A stretch of DNA of 64,000 nucleotides from Thiosulfativibrio sp964601165 (GTDB lineage: Bacteria; Pseudomonadota; Gammaproteobacteria; Thiomicrospirales; Thiomicrospiraceae). Below are positions 52,072 to 60,774 of the stretch, one piece after another. The DNA lies in NCBI GenBank assembly GCA_964601165.1, contig CAZRMK010000001.1:15055-79054 (forward strand), in the 5' to 3' direction. A program made the position numbers and the translations under genes. Below the pieces are notes generated by a model that did not search any database, was not told the origin of the DNA, and saw only the letters and a list, made by a program, of their open reading frames with translations. The number at the start of each line of letters is the position of its first letter. Position 1 is the first letter of the stretch.

Positions 52072-53277
52072 ATGTCTATTGATTATTCACAATTCCCTGA
52101 TAAGCAGGGGCACTTTGGTATTTACGGCGGTATTTTTGCTCCAGAAACCTTAATGGCAGCTCTTGAAGAGCTTAATGTTCAGTATGAAAGTGTCAAAAAT
52201 GATCCTCAGTTTTTAGATGAATTAACTCAAGATTTTCAGGACTATGTCGGTCGTCCTTCGCCTTTATATTATGCCAAGCGTTGGTCTGAATCTTTAGGGG
52301 GCGCTAAAATTTACCTGAAACGGGAAGATTTAAATCATACTGGTGCTCATAAAATCAACAACACTATTGGGCAGGCGTTATTGGCAAAACGCTTAGGTAA
52401 AACTCGGATTATTGCTGAAACAGGAGCAGGGCAACATGGCGTTGCCAGTGCAACGGTTGCGGCTCGTTTAGGTTTGGAATGCGTGGTTTATATGGGGGCG
52501 GAAGACGTGGTTAGGCAAGCCCCTAATGTGGCACGAATGAAAATGCTAGGTGCTAGTGTGATTGCAGTTGAGTCAGGTACGAAAACTCTTAAAGATGCCT
52601 TGAATGAAGCGATGCGTGATTGGGTAACCAATGTTGACGATACCTTCTATATTATTGGCACAGTCGCAGGGCCCCACCCTTATCCTGCAATGGTGCGTGA
52701 TTTTCAAGCGATTATAGGTCGTGAAGCCAAGCAACAAATTTTAGTAAAAGAAAAAAAACTACCTGATGTTTTGATTGCTTGTGTTGGAGGAGGTTCTAAT
52801 GCAATTGGATTGTTTTATGATTTTTTGTCTGATGAAGAGATCGTTATGTATGGCGTTGAAGCCGGCGGTTATGGTTTAGAAACAGGACAGCATGCCGCGC
52901 CTCTTTGTGAAGGCAAACCTGGAGTTTTACATGGTAATAGAACCTATTTAATGCAAGATGAAAATGGTCAAATTATTGGTACTCATTCTATTTCAGCAGG
53001 TTTAGATTATCCTGGAGTGGGGCCTGAGCATTCGTGGCTAAAAGATATTGGCAGGGTTCAATATGTTGCCATTAATGATGATGAAGCTTTGCAGGGCTTT
53101 CGGGATTTAACTAGGTATGAAGGTATTATTCCCGCCTTGGAATCAAGCCATGCGATTGCTTATGCCACCAAACTTGCACCAACCATGAGCAAAGATCAAG
53201 TTATTATCGTTAACTTGTCGGGTAGGGGTGATAAAGATATGGATACTCTTGCCAAAATCGAAGGCTTTGAGTTTTAA
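52072..53277 (+). CDS. trpB: Tryptophan synthase beta chain
   Basis: 401 residues, TrpB1-type. GRPSPLYYAKRWSE, the PLP-binding LNHTGAHKINNTIGQALLAKRLGKTRIIAETGAGQHGVA, VACVGGGSNAIG and LSGRGDKDM are all present. It condenses indole with serine. GAGAG lies just before the ATG. Directly followed by trpA. Confidence 0.97.
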   Translation: MSIDYSQFPDKQGHFGIYGGIFAPETLMAALEELNVQYESVKNDPQFLDELTQDFQDYVGRPSPLYYAKRWSESLGGAKIYLKREDLNHTGAHKINNTIGQALLAKRLGKTRIIAETGAGQHGVASATVAARLGLECVVYMGAEDVVRQAPNVARMKMLGASVIAVESGTKTLKDALNEAMRDWVTNVDDTFYIIGTVAGPHPYPAMVRDFQAIIGREAKQQILVKEKKLPDVLIACVGGGSNAIGLFYDFLSDEEIVMYGVEAGGYGLETGQHAAPLCEGKPGVLHGNRTYLMQDENGQIIGTHSISAGLDYPGVGPEHSWLKDIGRVQYVAINDDEALQGFRDLTRYEGIIPALESSHAIAYATKLAPTMSKDQVIIVNLSGRGDKDMDTLAKIEGFEF

Positions 53278-53289
53278 ATGGAGACGGTG

Positions 53290-54120
53290 ATGAGCGGTAG
53301 AGTACAGCAGACATTACAAAATTTAAAAACACAAGGTAAAACGGCGTTAGTTCCTTATATCACCGCAGGTGACCCTCAGCCAGATATGACGGTTAAATTG
53401 ATGCATCTGTTGGTTGAAAAAGGCGCAGATATGCTTGAACTGGGTGTGCCGTTTTCTGATCCCATGGCAGATGGTCCGGTGATTCAAAAAGCTGTTGAAA
53501 GAGCTTTAAAGTATCAAGTAAGTTTGCTGGATGTGTTAAGTTATGTTGTTAAATTCAGAGAAACCGATCAAGCTACTCCTGTAATTTTAATGGGATATTT
53601 AAACCCTATTGAGGCGAAAGGCTTTGAAGTGTTTGCCGAAAAAGCTAAATTGGCAGGTGTTGACGGGGTCTTAACCGTTGATATGCCGCCAGAAGAAACC
53701 GCAGGTTATTTGCCTGCGTTGCAATCACAAGAACTCGATAGAGTGTTTTTAGTTTCACCAACCACTCCTGATAGTCGTTTGATGGCAGTAAACCAGCAAG
53801 GTAGTGGTTTTGTTTATTATGTTTCTTTAAAAGGGGTAACGGGATCTAAGGCTTTAGATTTAGATGATGTTAGGTTGCATGTTACAAATTTAAGGTCTAA
53901 AACAAGCCTGCCTATTGGTATCGGTTTTGGGATAAAAGATGCTGAAACAGCTTATCAAATGGCAAAAATAGGCGATGCGATTATTGTGGGTTCTGTTTTG
54001 GTGAGTTTAATTGAACAAAACGCTGAGTTAGGTTATTTGGCGATAGAAAAATCTATTTCTGATAAGATGCAGGTGTTTCGCACGGCAATAGATAAAGCTG
54101 ATGCAGAGGATGTAACCTAA
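53290..54120 (+). CDS. trpA: Tryptophan synthase alpha chain
   Basis: 276 residues from the ATG at 53290, which has GGAG eight bases upstream (itself inside an earlier possible ATG at 53278). ALVPYITAGDP, MLELGVPFSDPMADGPVIQKAVERAL with the catalytic Glu, GVLTVDMPPEE and GIGFGIKDAETA are the family signatures. It releases indole from indoleglycerol phosphate and passes it to TrpB. The last codons ACC TAA are part of the family A MITE at 54116, so the original C-terminus was modified by one or two residues. Confidence 0.95.
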   Translation: MSGRVQQTLQNLKTQGKTALVPYITAGDPQPDMTVKLMHLLVEKGADMLELGVPFSDPMADGPVIQKAVERALKYQVSLLDVLSYVVKFRETDQATPVILMGYLNPIEAKGFEVFAEKAKLAGVDGVLTVDMPPEETAGYLPALQSQELDRVFLVSPTTPDSRLMAVNQQGSGFVYYVSLKGVTGSKALDLDDVRLHVTNLRSKTSLPIGIGFGIKDAETAYQMAKIGDAIIVGSVLVSLIEQNAELGYLAIEKSISDKMQVFRTAIDKADAEDVT

Positions 54121-54276
54121 ATCATGCAAGTGCTTGCACACATCTGACGTAAGCTATTAATTCGTATAGCAAATTTTAATTCTTCGGGAATATCAATAAG
54201 TATTCCATTTGAATGAACATTGCTCTACAAATCAATATGTTACGCCATATATGCACAACCACTTGCAGGATTTAGG
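54116..54276. repeat. MITE family A, full length 161 bp, with TGTAA target duplication
   Basis: CCTAAATCATGCAAGTGCTTGCACACA starts it and TATATGCACAACCACTTGCAGGATTTAGG ends it. TGTAA is on both sides (54111-54115, 54277-54281). It separates trpA from accD and also creates an open frame that extends accD upstream in automatic calls. Confidence 0.9.
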
Positions 54277-54300
54277 TGTAAGTATTATGCGGAGAAAAAA

Positions 54301-55215
54301 ATGAATTGGTTTGAAAAAATTTTACCGAGTATTAAGCAGGTAACAGAACGAAAAAACTCGGTTCCTGAAGGGTTATGGACTAAATGCCTTAAATGTGAAG
54401 AGACCTTGTATCGCTCAGAAGTGGTTCGTAATCAAGAGGTCTGTCCAAAATGTGATCATCACATGCGTTTAGGAGGGAGAACCCGTTTATTAGCTTTTTT
54501 AGATGAAGGTTCCAGTAAAGAAATTTCAGCTGAACTTTTACCTGTTGATAGGTTAAAATTTAAAGATGTTAAATCCTATAAAAGTAGAATATCTCAATCA
54601 CAAAAAGCAACTGGTGAAAAAGATTCTTTTATAACCATGTTAGGGACGATTGACGGTCTTGATATTGTAGCGGGAGCCTTTGAATTTAAATTCATGGGTG
54701 GCTCAATGGGTTCGGTGATGGGAGAGAAATTTGTGCGAGGCGTGAATCAAGCCATAGAATTGAATTGCCCTTTTATTGTTTTTTCATCTAGTGGTGGAGC
54801 GAGAATGCAAGAGGCATTATTTTCACTGATGCAAATGGCAAAAACTTCCGCTGCACTAGGACGGTTACGTGCAAAAGCACTGCCTTTTATTTCGGTTTTA
54901 ACCGATCCAACCATGGGAGGTGTTTCTGCAAGTTTTGCTATGTTAGGTGATGTTAATATTGCTGAGCCTAAAGCTTTAATTGGTTTTGCAGGCCCTAGAG
55001 TGATTGAACAAACGGTTCGAGAAACACTACCTGAAGGCTTCCAAAGAAGTGAGTTTTTATTAGACCACGGTGCCATAGATATGATTTTACACCGTCACCA
55101 ACTAACTTCAGAACTCGCTTCTATTTGTCGTATGTTGCTTAAAAAGCCTCTGGTTAAAGATGTTGAACCTTGTGAGGCCTCTAAACAAGAAGAGTCAGTA
55201 TCAGAGACCTCTTAA
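54301..55215 (+). CDS. accD: Acetyl-CoA carboxylase carboxyltransferase subunit beta
   Basis: 304 residues from ATG 54301 (MNWFEKILPSIKQ, with GCGGAG upstream); the longer frame to 54220 is MITE sequence. The N-terminal zinc finger CLKCEETLYRSEVVRNQEVCPKC is intact, then the carboxyltransferase part FMGGSMGSVMGEKFVRG, FSSSGGARMQEALFSLMQMAKTSAAL and SVLTDPTMGGVSASFA. It forms the heterotetramer with AccA for malonyl-CoA. The trpBA-accD-folC order is conserved. Confidence 0.96.
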   Translation: MNWFEKILPSIKQVTERKNSVPEGLWTKCLKCEETLYRSEVVRNQEVCPKCDHHMRLGGRTRLLAFLDEGSSKEISAELLPVDRLKFKDVKSYKSRISQSQKATGEKDSFITMLGTIDGLDIVAGAFEFKFMGGSMGSVMGEKFVRGVNQAIELNCPFIVFSSSGGARMQEALFSLMQMAKTSAALGRLRAKALPFISVLTDPTMGGVSASFAMLGDVNIAEPKALIGFAGPRVIEQTVRETLPEGFQRSEFLLDHGAIDMILHRHQLTSELASICRMLLKKPLVKDVEPCEASKQEESVSETS

Positions 55216-55242
55216 AAAAGCTCTTAATTTTTTTAAAAACCA

Positions 55243-55402
55243 GAGACCTTTGCACGAGTTAGTCACGAGAATAAAATGAGATAGAATTTTGCAGGTTTTA
55301 GTCAAAAAACAAGCTTAATAGCTAGCTATTGAGCGTTTTTTTGACTGAAAGATGCGGAATTATAGTCATTTTAATCCGTGAATAACCTCGTGCAAAGGTC
55401 TC
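55243..55402. repeat. MITE family B, full length 160 bp
   Basis: GAGACCTTTGCACGAGTTAGTCACG and the inverted GAGACCTTTGCACGAGGTTATTCACGG form the ends; the centre has AATAGCTAGCTATT. Flanks AACCA and AACTA differ at one base. It lies between accD and folC, and the candidate folC start at 55378 is inside its right end. Confidence 0.85.
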
Positions 55403-56712
55403 AACTAGATGTAAAACTTGTGAAACCAAATCAGAATACAACCTTGACTATATGGCTTGATTGGCTATTAGCTTTACACGCTCAAGAAATTGACTTAGGG
55501 CTTGATCGCGTTAAGTTGGTCGCACAAGCTATGGATCTATTAAGCCCAAAAGTAACAGTTATTTCAGTCGCTGGAACTAATGGCAAGGGCTCAAGCGTTG
55601 CCATGTTAGATGCTATATATCGTGCAGCGGGCTATCAAGTGGCGGCATATACTTCTCCGCATTTATTGCGTTTTAATGAGCGTATTCAAGTCGATGGACA
55701 GCCAGTGTCAGATCAGCAAATTGTTAATGCTTTTTGTGAGATTGAGATGGCTCGAGGTAACACCAAATTAACTTATTTTGAGTTTGCAACCCTAGCGGCT
55801 TTAGCCATTTTTCGACAAACTCCTTTGGATGTAATTATTCTTGAAGTAGGTTTAGGCGGGCGACTAGATGCGGTTAATATTATTGATGCAGATTTAGCAT
55901 TAATTACTGCCATTGATATTGATCATGTTGAATGGTTAGGCAATGATATTAATCAAATTGCTTTAGAAAAAGCTGGCATTATGAGAACAGGGCATCGTGC
56001 AATTTGTTCTGATCCCAATGTTCCTTATACTTTAATCAATCATGCTAAAAAATATGATATTCCTTTAAAGCGACTAGGAAAAGATTTTGAGTGGAGACCT
56101 GAAAACCCAAAAAATATTAAAAATTACCAGGCGTGGTCATTTCAGCAGGAAGATTTTCATTTAAAGAATTTACCCTTGCCTGCTTTAAAAGGGCGTTTTC
56201 AGTTACAAAATGCGGCGGGAGTAATTGCCACTATTTTAAGTTTAACACCTGAATTACCTGTATCAGAAACACAAATCTCTCAAGGACTGAAAGTGGCTAG
56301 CAATCCTGGTCGTTTACAGGCTTTAGTTGTTGAAGAACAGAATTGGTTGCTGGATGTTGCTCATAATCCTCATTCGGCAAGGGTTTTAGCTGAATATTTA
56401 CAGCAACAAACTCAGGCTTTTGAGTGTGCAATATTTTCTGTTCTGGAAGATAAGGATTCTTTGCCGATGGTCAAGTCAATTGCTCCTTATGTTAAATATT
56501 GGATGGTTGCCGATTTAAATATTCCCCGTTCTTTGTCTACAGAGCAACTATCTAAGCTTTTAGAGTCAGCAGGGGTTGAAGCAAGTAATATTATGGTTTT
56601 TGATTCTATTCAATCCGCAACGAGACAAGCATTAAAAGATGATGTTCAGTCTGTTTTAGCTTGGGGGTCTTTCTTTACTGTTTCTCAAGTGATGGCAGGT
56701 TTAGATGTCTAG
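55378..56712 (+). CDS. folC: Bifunctional folylpolyglutamate synthase/dihydrofolate synthase
   Basis: Up to 444 residues. ISVAGTNGKGSSVAMLDAIYRAAGY is the ATP loop; TSPHLLRFNERI, LTYFEFATLAALAIF, EVGLGGRLDAVNIIDAD and LLDVAHNPHSARVLAEYL follow. It adds glutamate to folates. The start is uncertain. ATG 55378 and GTG 55390 are inside the family B MITE, while GTG 55420 lies beyond it but has no clear ribosome site. Homology begins around TLTIWLDWLLALHAQEIDLGLDRV, after all of these. It overlaps the next gene by 8 bases. Confidence 0.93.
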   Translation: MNNLVQRSQLDVKLVKPNQNTTLTIWLDWLLALHAQEIDLGLDRVKLVAQAMDLLSPKVTVISVAGTNGKGSSVAMLDAIYRAAGYQVAAYTSPHLLRFNERIQVDGQPVSDQQIVNAFCEIEMARGNTKLTYFEFATLAALAIFRQTPLDVIILEVGLGGRLDAVNIIDADLALITAIDIDHVEWLGNDINQIALEKAGIMRTGHRAICSDPNVPYTLINHAKKYDIPLKRLGKDFEWRPENPKNIKNYQAWSFQQEDFHLKNLPLPALKGRFQLQNAAGVIATILSLTPELPVSETQISQGLKVASNPGRLQALVVEEQNWLLDVAHNPHSARVLAEYLQQQTQAFECAIFSVLEDKDSLPMVKSIAPYVKYWMVADLNIPRSLSTEQLSKLLESAGVEASNIMVFDSIQSATRQALKDDVQSVLAWGSFFTVSQVMAGLDV

Positions 56713-57307
56713 TTTAAATGCAGAAATCGTTTTAGAGCAAGGTCAGTACCGCTTGATTGGGGCGATTGTTTGGTTGGCTTTATTGGTGATTATTGTGCCT
56801 ATTTGGTACAACAATCCGGTTAATTTTGAGCCAGAAAATTTTGTAAAGATTCAGCAAACTGAAACCGCTGTTGTGAATCGTGTTTTTACCCTGCCAGAGC
56901 ATGCTTTGACTAATAAAGATAAACTGGATCGCACACAAGAAATTACCAATGAAGCAGATGTATTAGAAGGTTTTTTAGAAATACCAATTTCTCAGCCAGA
57001 ATTAGCTAAAAAATCAATTCCTCAAGCCACTGAAAATATTGCAGCTACAGAAATTAATGCTCCCGTTTGGATTATTCGTTTAATTGCTTATAGAGACAGA
57101 GAAACCGCAGAGGCATTAGTCTCGCGTTTAAAATATGACTATGCAGTTTCTATTCGCTATTTCCCAAATACCAGCCATTATTCGGTACGAGTAGGGCCTT
57201 ATAAGTCTGAAGCAGTGGCAAGAAACATTCAAGAAGAATTAGATCGTTTATTACGGGTTAATTCAGAGTTAGTTAAAATAGAAAATCCTTCAAAATCGGA
57301 GAGTTAG
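56705..57307 (+). CDS. SPOR-domain (DedD-like) membrane protein
   Basis: 200 residues: a short cytoplasmic start, one transmembrane helix (LIGAIVWLALLVIIVPIWY, about 18-36), a variable linker, and a C-terminal SPOR domain (about 118-195) with VWIIRLIAYRDRETAEALVSRLKYDY and SVRVGPYKSEAVARNIQEEL. DedD binds denuded glycan at the septum and aids division. The place after folC and before purF is that of dedD; cvpA, usually between, is missing here. Confidence 0.87.
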   Translation: MSSLNAEIVLEQGQYRLIGAIVWLALLVIIVPIWYNNPVNFEPENFVKIQQTETAVVNRVFTLPEHALTNKDKLDRTQEITNEADVLEGFLEIPISQPELAKKSIPQATENIAATEINAPVWIIRLIAYRDRETAEALVSRLKYDYAVSIRYFPNTSHYSVRVGPYKSEAVARNIQEELDRLLRVNSELVKIENPSKSES

Positions 57308-57310
57308 ACC

Positions 57311-58828
57311 ATGTGTGGAATTGTTGGGATTGTTGCCAATACCCCTGTAAACCAAGAGATTTATGATGCATTAACGGTATTGCAACATAGAGGACAAGAT
57401 GCTGCGGGAATTGTCACCTGTGAACAAGGTCGCCTATATCAAAGAAAAAATAACGGCATGGTGAAAGACGTTTTCAGAACCCGCCATATGCGAGATTTAC
57501 ATGGTAACGTGGGTATAGGGCATGTTCGCTATCCAACCGCAGGTTCATCTTCTAGTGCAGAAGCACAACCTTTTTATGTCAATTCTCCTTACGGTATCGT
57601 AATGGGTCACAATGGTAACTTAACCAATGCAGATGAGTTGAGTAAAGAATTATATGAACAAGATTTGCGTCATTTAAATACCAGTTCAGATTCTGAGGTT
57701 TTGCTAAATATTTTTGCTCATGAATTGATGCAACAGAAAAAATTATTTATTGATCCCGAGGATGTTTTTAGTGCGATTCGCCGTGTTCATAAGCGAATAA
57801 AAGGTGGATATGCGGCAGTTGGAATCATCACAAATATTGGTTTATTTGCCTTTAGAGACCCTTTTGCACTGCGCCCAGTAGTGGTTGGTAAGCGGGTGAC
57901 CGAACAAGGGGTTGATTATATGGTGGCTTCTGAATCGGTTGCTTTGCAATCATCTGGCTATGAACTGATGCAAGATTTGGCACCGGGGGAAGCCGTGGTC
58001 ATTACTAATGAAGGAAATATCTATTTTAAACAGTGTTCTGACAAGTCACAATTAACGCCTTGTATTTTTGAATATGTTTATTTTGCTCGCCCAGACTCTT
58101 TGCTAGACGGAGTTTCGGTTTATAAATCTCGTTTAAGAATGGGAGAAAAGCTCGCCAATAAAATTTTAAGAGAGTGGCAAGATAATGATATTGATGTGGT
58201 TATGCCAATTCCAGATACCAGTCGTACCTCTGCTTTAGAGCTCGCGAGGATTCTAAAAAAACCTTATAGAGAAGGTTTTATCAAAAATCGCTACATAGGA
58301 CGTACTTTTATTATGCCGGGGCAAGCTGTACGTAAGAAGTCGGTACGCCAAAAGCTTAATGCGGTGCCGTTAGAATTTGAAGGTAAAAATGTTTTACTGG
58401 TAGATGACTCCATTGTTCGCGGCACAACATCGGGAGAGATTGTGCAAATGGCTCGCGATGCAGGGGCAAAAAATGTTTATTTTGCTTCAGCAGCCCCAGC
58501 GGTTCGTCATCCCTATGTTTATGGAATTGATATGCCAACAGCCACAGAATTGGTGGCTCATAACCGCAATACAGCAGAAATTGCTGCTTATATTGGGGCA
58601 GATAAGTTGCTATACCAAGACTTAGATGATTTGGTTGACGCAGTGAAGGTTGGCAATAAAAATATTAAAAAATTTGATACCTCTTGCTTTAGTGGTGATT
58701 ACATTACTGGTGATATTACAGAAGAATACCTAGATTCATTGACTAAAAAGCGTAATGATGCCGCACAGGCTTCTAAGAAAGCTTTAGGTGAAGAATCAGT
58801 AGGGATTTATAATGGCGATTCAGATTAG
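57311..58828 (+). CDS. purF: Amidophosphoribosyltransferase
   Basis: 505 residues. Cys2 follows Met1 (MCGIVGIV), the glutaminase nucleophile once the Met is removed. LQHRGQDAAGI, RYPTAGSSS and GHNGNLTN belong to the glutaminase part, and VLLVDDSIVRGTTSGEIVQMARDAGAK is the PRPP loop. It starts purine synthesis. Three bases separate it from the SPOR gene. The E. coli cvpA neighbour is not present. Confidence 0.97.
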   Translation: MCGIVGIVANTPVNQEIYDALTVLQHRGQDAAGIVTCEQGRLYQRKNNGMVKDVFRTRHMRDLHGNVGIGHVRYPTAGSSSSAEAQPFYVNSPYGIVMGHNGNLTNADELSKELYEQDLRHLNTSSDSEVLLNIFAHELMQQKKLFIDPEDVFSAIRRVHKRIKGGYAAVGIITNIGLFAFRDPFALRPVVVGKRVTEQGVDYMVASESVALQSSGYELMQDLAPGEAVVITNEGNIYFKQCSDKSQLTPCIFEYVYFARPDSLLDGVSVYKSRLRMGEKLANKILREWQDNDIDVVMPIPDTSRTSALELARILKKPYREGFIKNRYIGRTFIMPGQAVRKKSVRQKLNAVPLEFEGKNVLLVDDSIVRGTTSGEIVQMARDAGAKNVYFASAAPAVRHPYVYGIDMPTATELVAHNRNTAEIAAYIGADKLLYQDLDDLVDAVKVGNKNIKKFDTSCFSGDYITGDITEEYLDSLTKKRNDAAQASKKALGEESVGIYNGDSD

Positions 58829-58841
58829 AGAGATTACATAA

Positions 58842-60029
58842 ATGAGTAAAGATTACGATATTGAAACTTTAGCGATCAGACATGGTTATACACAAACAGC
58901 AGAACTAGAAAATAGTGAAGCAATCTTTCCAACTTCTAGTTTTGCTTTTAAATCAGCTAAACAGGCAGCGGATCGTTTTAGTGGCGAAGAAAAGGGTAAT
59001 GTATATTCGCGTTTTACCAATCCCACGGTGCGAGCATTTGAAAATAGGTTAGCGGCAATGGAAGGAGGGGAGGCTTGTGTTGCCACTGCTTCTGGAATGT
59101 CAGCAATTTTGTCAACCTTTATGTCATTGCTAAAGGCGGGGGATCATATTGTTTCGTCGCAAAGTATATTTGGTACTACCAAAGTACTGTTTACTAAATA
59201 TTTAGCAAATTTTGGGGTTGAAACCACCTTTGTATCACAAACGGATTTAAAAACTTGGCAAGAAGCAATTCAACCAAATACCAAAGCTTTGTTTTTAGAG
59301 AGTCCTTCTAATCCCTTAACAGAAATTGCCGATATAGCCGCACTAGCCACACTATCACAACAACATAATGTTTTGTTAATAGTGGATAATTGTTTTTGTA
59401 CCCCAGTTTTACAGCAGCCTTTAAAGTTAGGAGCTGATATTGTCATTCATTCGGCAACTAAATTTTTAGATGGGCAAGGCCGTGGTATTGGTGGGGCGGT
59501 GGTGGGCTCTAATGACTTGGTAGAAGAGCATGTAGGAGCATTTATGCGTACGGCAGGGCCTACGATGAGCCCGTTTAATGCTTGGATATTTTTAAAAGGT
59601 TTGGAAACCTTGTCGATTCGGATGGAAGCACATTGCCAACGCGCGCAATCTTTAGCTGAATGGTTAGAAAATCATCCTGCGGTAGAAAAAGTATTTTTTC
59701 CCGGGCTTAAATCTCATCCTGATTATGCCTTAATGAAAAAGCAACAAAAAGCAGCGGGAGGTTTAATTAGCTTTCGGGTAAAAGGTTCACAAGCGGATGC
59801 TTGGCAAGTGGTCGATCAAACCAGAATGCTATCTATTACCGCTAACTTAGGTGATGTTAAAACCAGTATCACCCATCCTGCCACCACAACTCATAGTAAG
59901 GTTTCATTAGAAGATAGATTAAGATCTGGTATTACCGAGAATTTATTAAGAATTTCGGTGGGTCTAGAGTCACTGGAAGATATTAAGCAAGACTTAGAAA
60001 GAGGATTGTCTCAGATTAAGTCTGCCTGA
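58842..60029 (+). CDS. metZ: O-succinylhomoserine sulfhydrylase
   Basis: 395 residues of the Cys/Met-metabolism PLP family. ENSEAIFPTSSFAFKSAKQAADRFSGEEKGNVYSRFTNPTVRAFENRLAAMEGGE at the start and VIHSATKFLDGQGRGIGGAVVG with the PLP lysine are close to Pseudomonas MetZ. It makes homocysteine directly from sulfide. The purF-metZ order supports metZ over metB/metY. In a sulfide-using organism direct sulfhydrylation is sensible. Confidence 0.92.
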   Translation: MSKDYDIETLAIRHGYTQTAELENSEAIFPTSSFAFKSAKQAADRFSGEEKGNVYSRFTNPTVRAFENRLAAMEGGEACVATASGMSAILSTFMSLLKAGDHIVSSQSIFGTTKVLFTKYLANFGVETTFVSQTDLKTWQEAIQPNTKALFLESPSNPLTEIADIAALATLSQQHNVLLIVDNCFCTPVLQQPLKLGADIVIHSATKFLDGQGRGIGGAVVGSNDLVEEHVGAFMRTAGPTMSPFNAWIFLKGLETLSIRMEAHCQRAQSLAEWLENHPAVEKVFFPGLKSHPDYALMKKQQKAAGGLISFRVKGSQADAWQVVDQTRMLSITANLGDVKTSITHPATTTHSKVSLEDRLRSGITENLLRISVGLESLEDIKQDLERGLSQIKSA

Positions 60030-60070
60030 TTTAAGAATTTAGGGTTTAGACTAACTGGGTTTAGGCTAAT

Positions 60071-60233
60071 CCCTAATCCGCAAGTAGAAATCATGATTGT
60101 TGCACAAGCCCTTGATGCACCTAGCAAAGTTTAAAAAATCTTTATCACCAATTAGGTGACGGCAGTTTTTTGAAATTCACTATGCACATCAATTGCTTGC
60201 ACACTAACCTATGATTCTACTTGCGGATTAGGG
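60071..60233. repeat. MITE family E, 163 bp, with CTAAT target duplication
   Basis: CCCTAATCCGCAAGTAGAAATCATGATTGTTGCACAAGC and the inverted CCCTAATCCGCAAGTAGAATCATAGGTTAGTGTGCAAGC are clear long ends. CTAAT is on both sides (60066-60070 and 60234-60238). A piece of the same family lies inside the composite at 39117. It fills the space between the convergent metZ and yhbY. Confidence 0.85.
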
Positions 60234-60246
60234 CTAATGGTTTAGA

Positions 60247-60552
60247 TTACTTAGGTAATTGGATTTCAGTTTGAGGGTTAGCTCTAAAAATAACACAGAC
60301 CTTGCCTATGCTTTGAACCAGCTGAGAATGGGTTTGTGAAATAATACTATTAATAATTTCTTGGCGTTCACTACTATCACCTGCTGAAATTCTTATCTTT
60401 AATAGCTCGTGATATTCTAAAGAGCTTTCAAGCTCTTCCATTAAGCTCTCGCTCAGACCTTTATTGCCAATGGTCACGACAGGGTTGATGCCATGAGCCA
60501 TTCCTCGTAAAAATTTTATTTGCGCATTAGTAAGTTTTTTAGAGTTTAACAT
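60247..60552 (-). CDS. yhbY: CRS1/YhbY-domain RNA-binding protein
   Basis: 101 residues from ATG 60552 (MLNSKKLTNAQIKFLRGMAHG), matching E. coli YhbY (97). INPVVTIGNKGLSESLMEELESSLEYHELLKIRI has the GxxG-like RNA-binding loop of the KH-like fold. It binds pre-50S subunits. A longer frame upstream to 60615 runs into the family A MITE and is not real. It is divergent from rlmE, as in E. coli. Confidence 0.93.
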   Translation of the reverse strand: MLNSKKLTNAQIKFLRGMAHGINPVVTIGNKGLSESLMEELESSLEYHELLKIRISAGDSSERQEIINSIISQTHSQLVQSIGKVCVIFRANPQTEIQLPK

Positions 60553-60589
60553 TGAATTTCCAAATTTTGAGACTATATAAAGAATTGTA

Positions 60590-60750
60590 CCTAAATCCTG
60601 CCAGTGATTGTGCATATATAGCGTGAGATATTAATTTGTAGATTAATTTTAATTTAAGCGGAATACTTATTGATATTCCCGAAAAATTAAAATTTGCTAT
60701 ACGGCTTAATAGCTTACGCTATATGTGTGCAATCACTGGCAGGATTTAGG
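60590..60750. repeat. MITE family A, full length 161 bp, with TTGTA target duplication
   Basis: CCTAAATCCTGCCAGTGATTGTGCATATATAGCGTGAG and the inverted CCTAAATCCTGCCAGTGATTGCACACATATAGCGTAAG are nearly perfect over more than 35 bases. TTGTA is on both sides (60585-60589 and 60751-60755). The core GGAATACTTATTGATATTCC is in the same orientation as the 16824 copy. It lies in the divergent promoter region of yhbY and rlmE. Confidence 0.92.
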
Positions 60751-60774
60751 TTGTATCCTACTAGGAAAATATGC

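Noticed and set aside
60553..60615. Upstream extension of yhbY (MHNHWQDLG...)
   Set aside because: It is mostly family A MITE sequence; the ATG at 60552 matches the family start.
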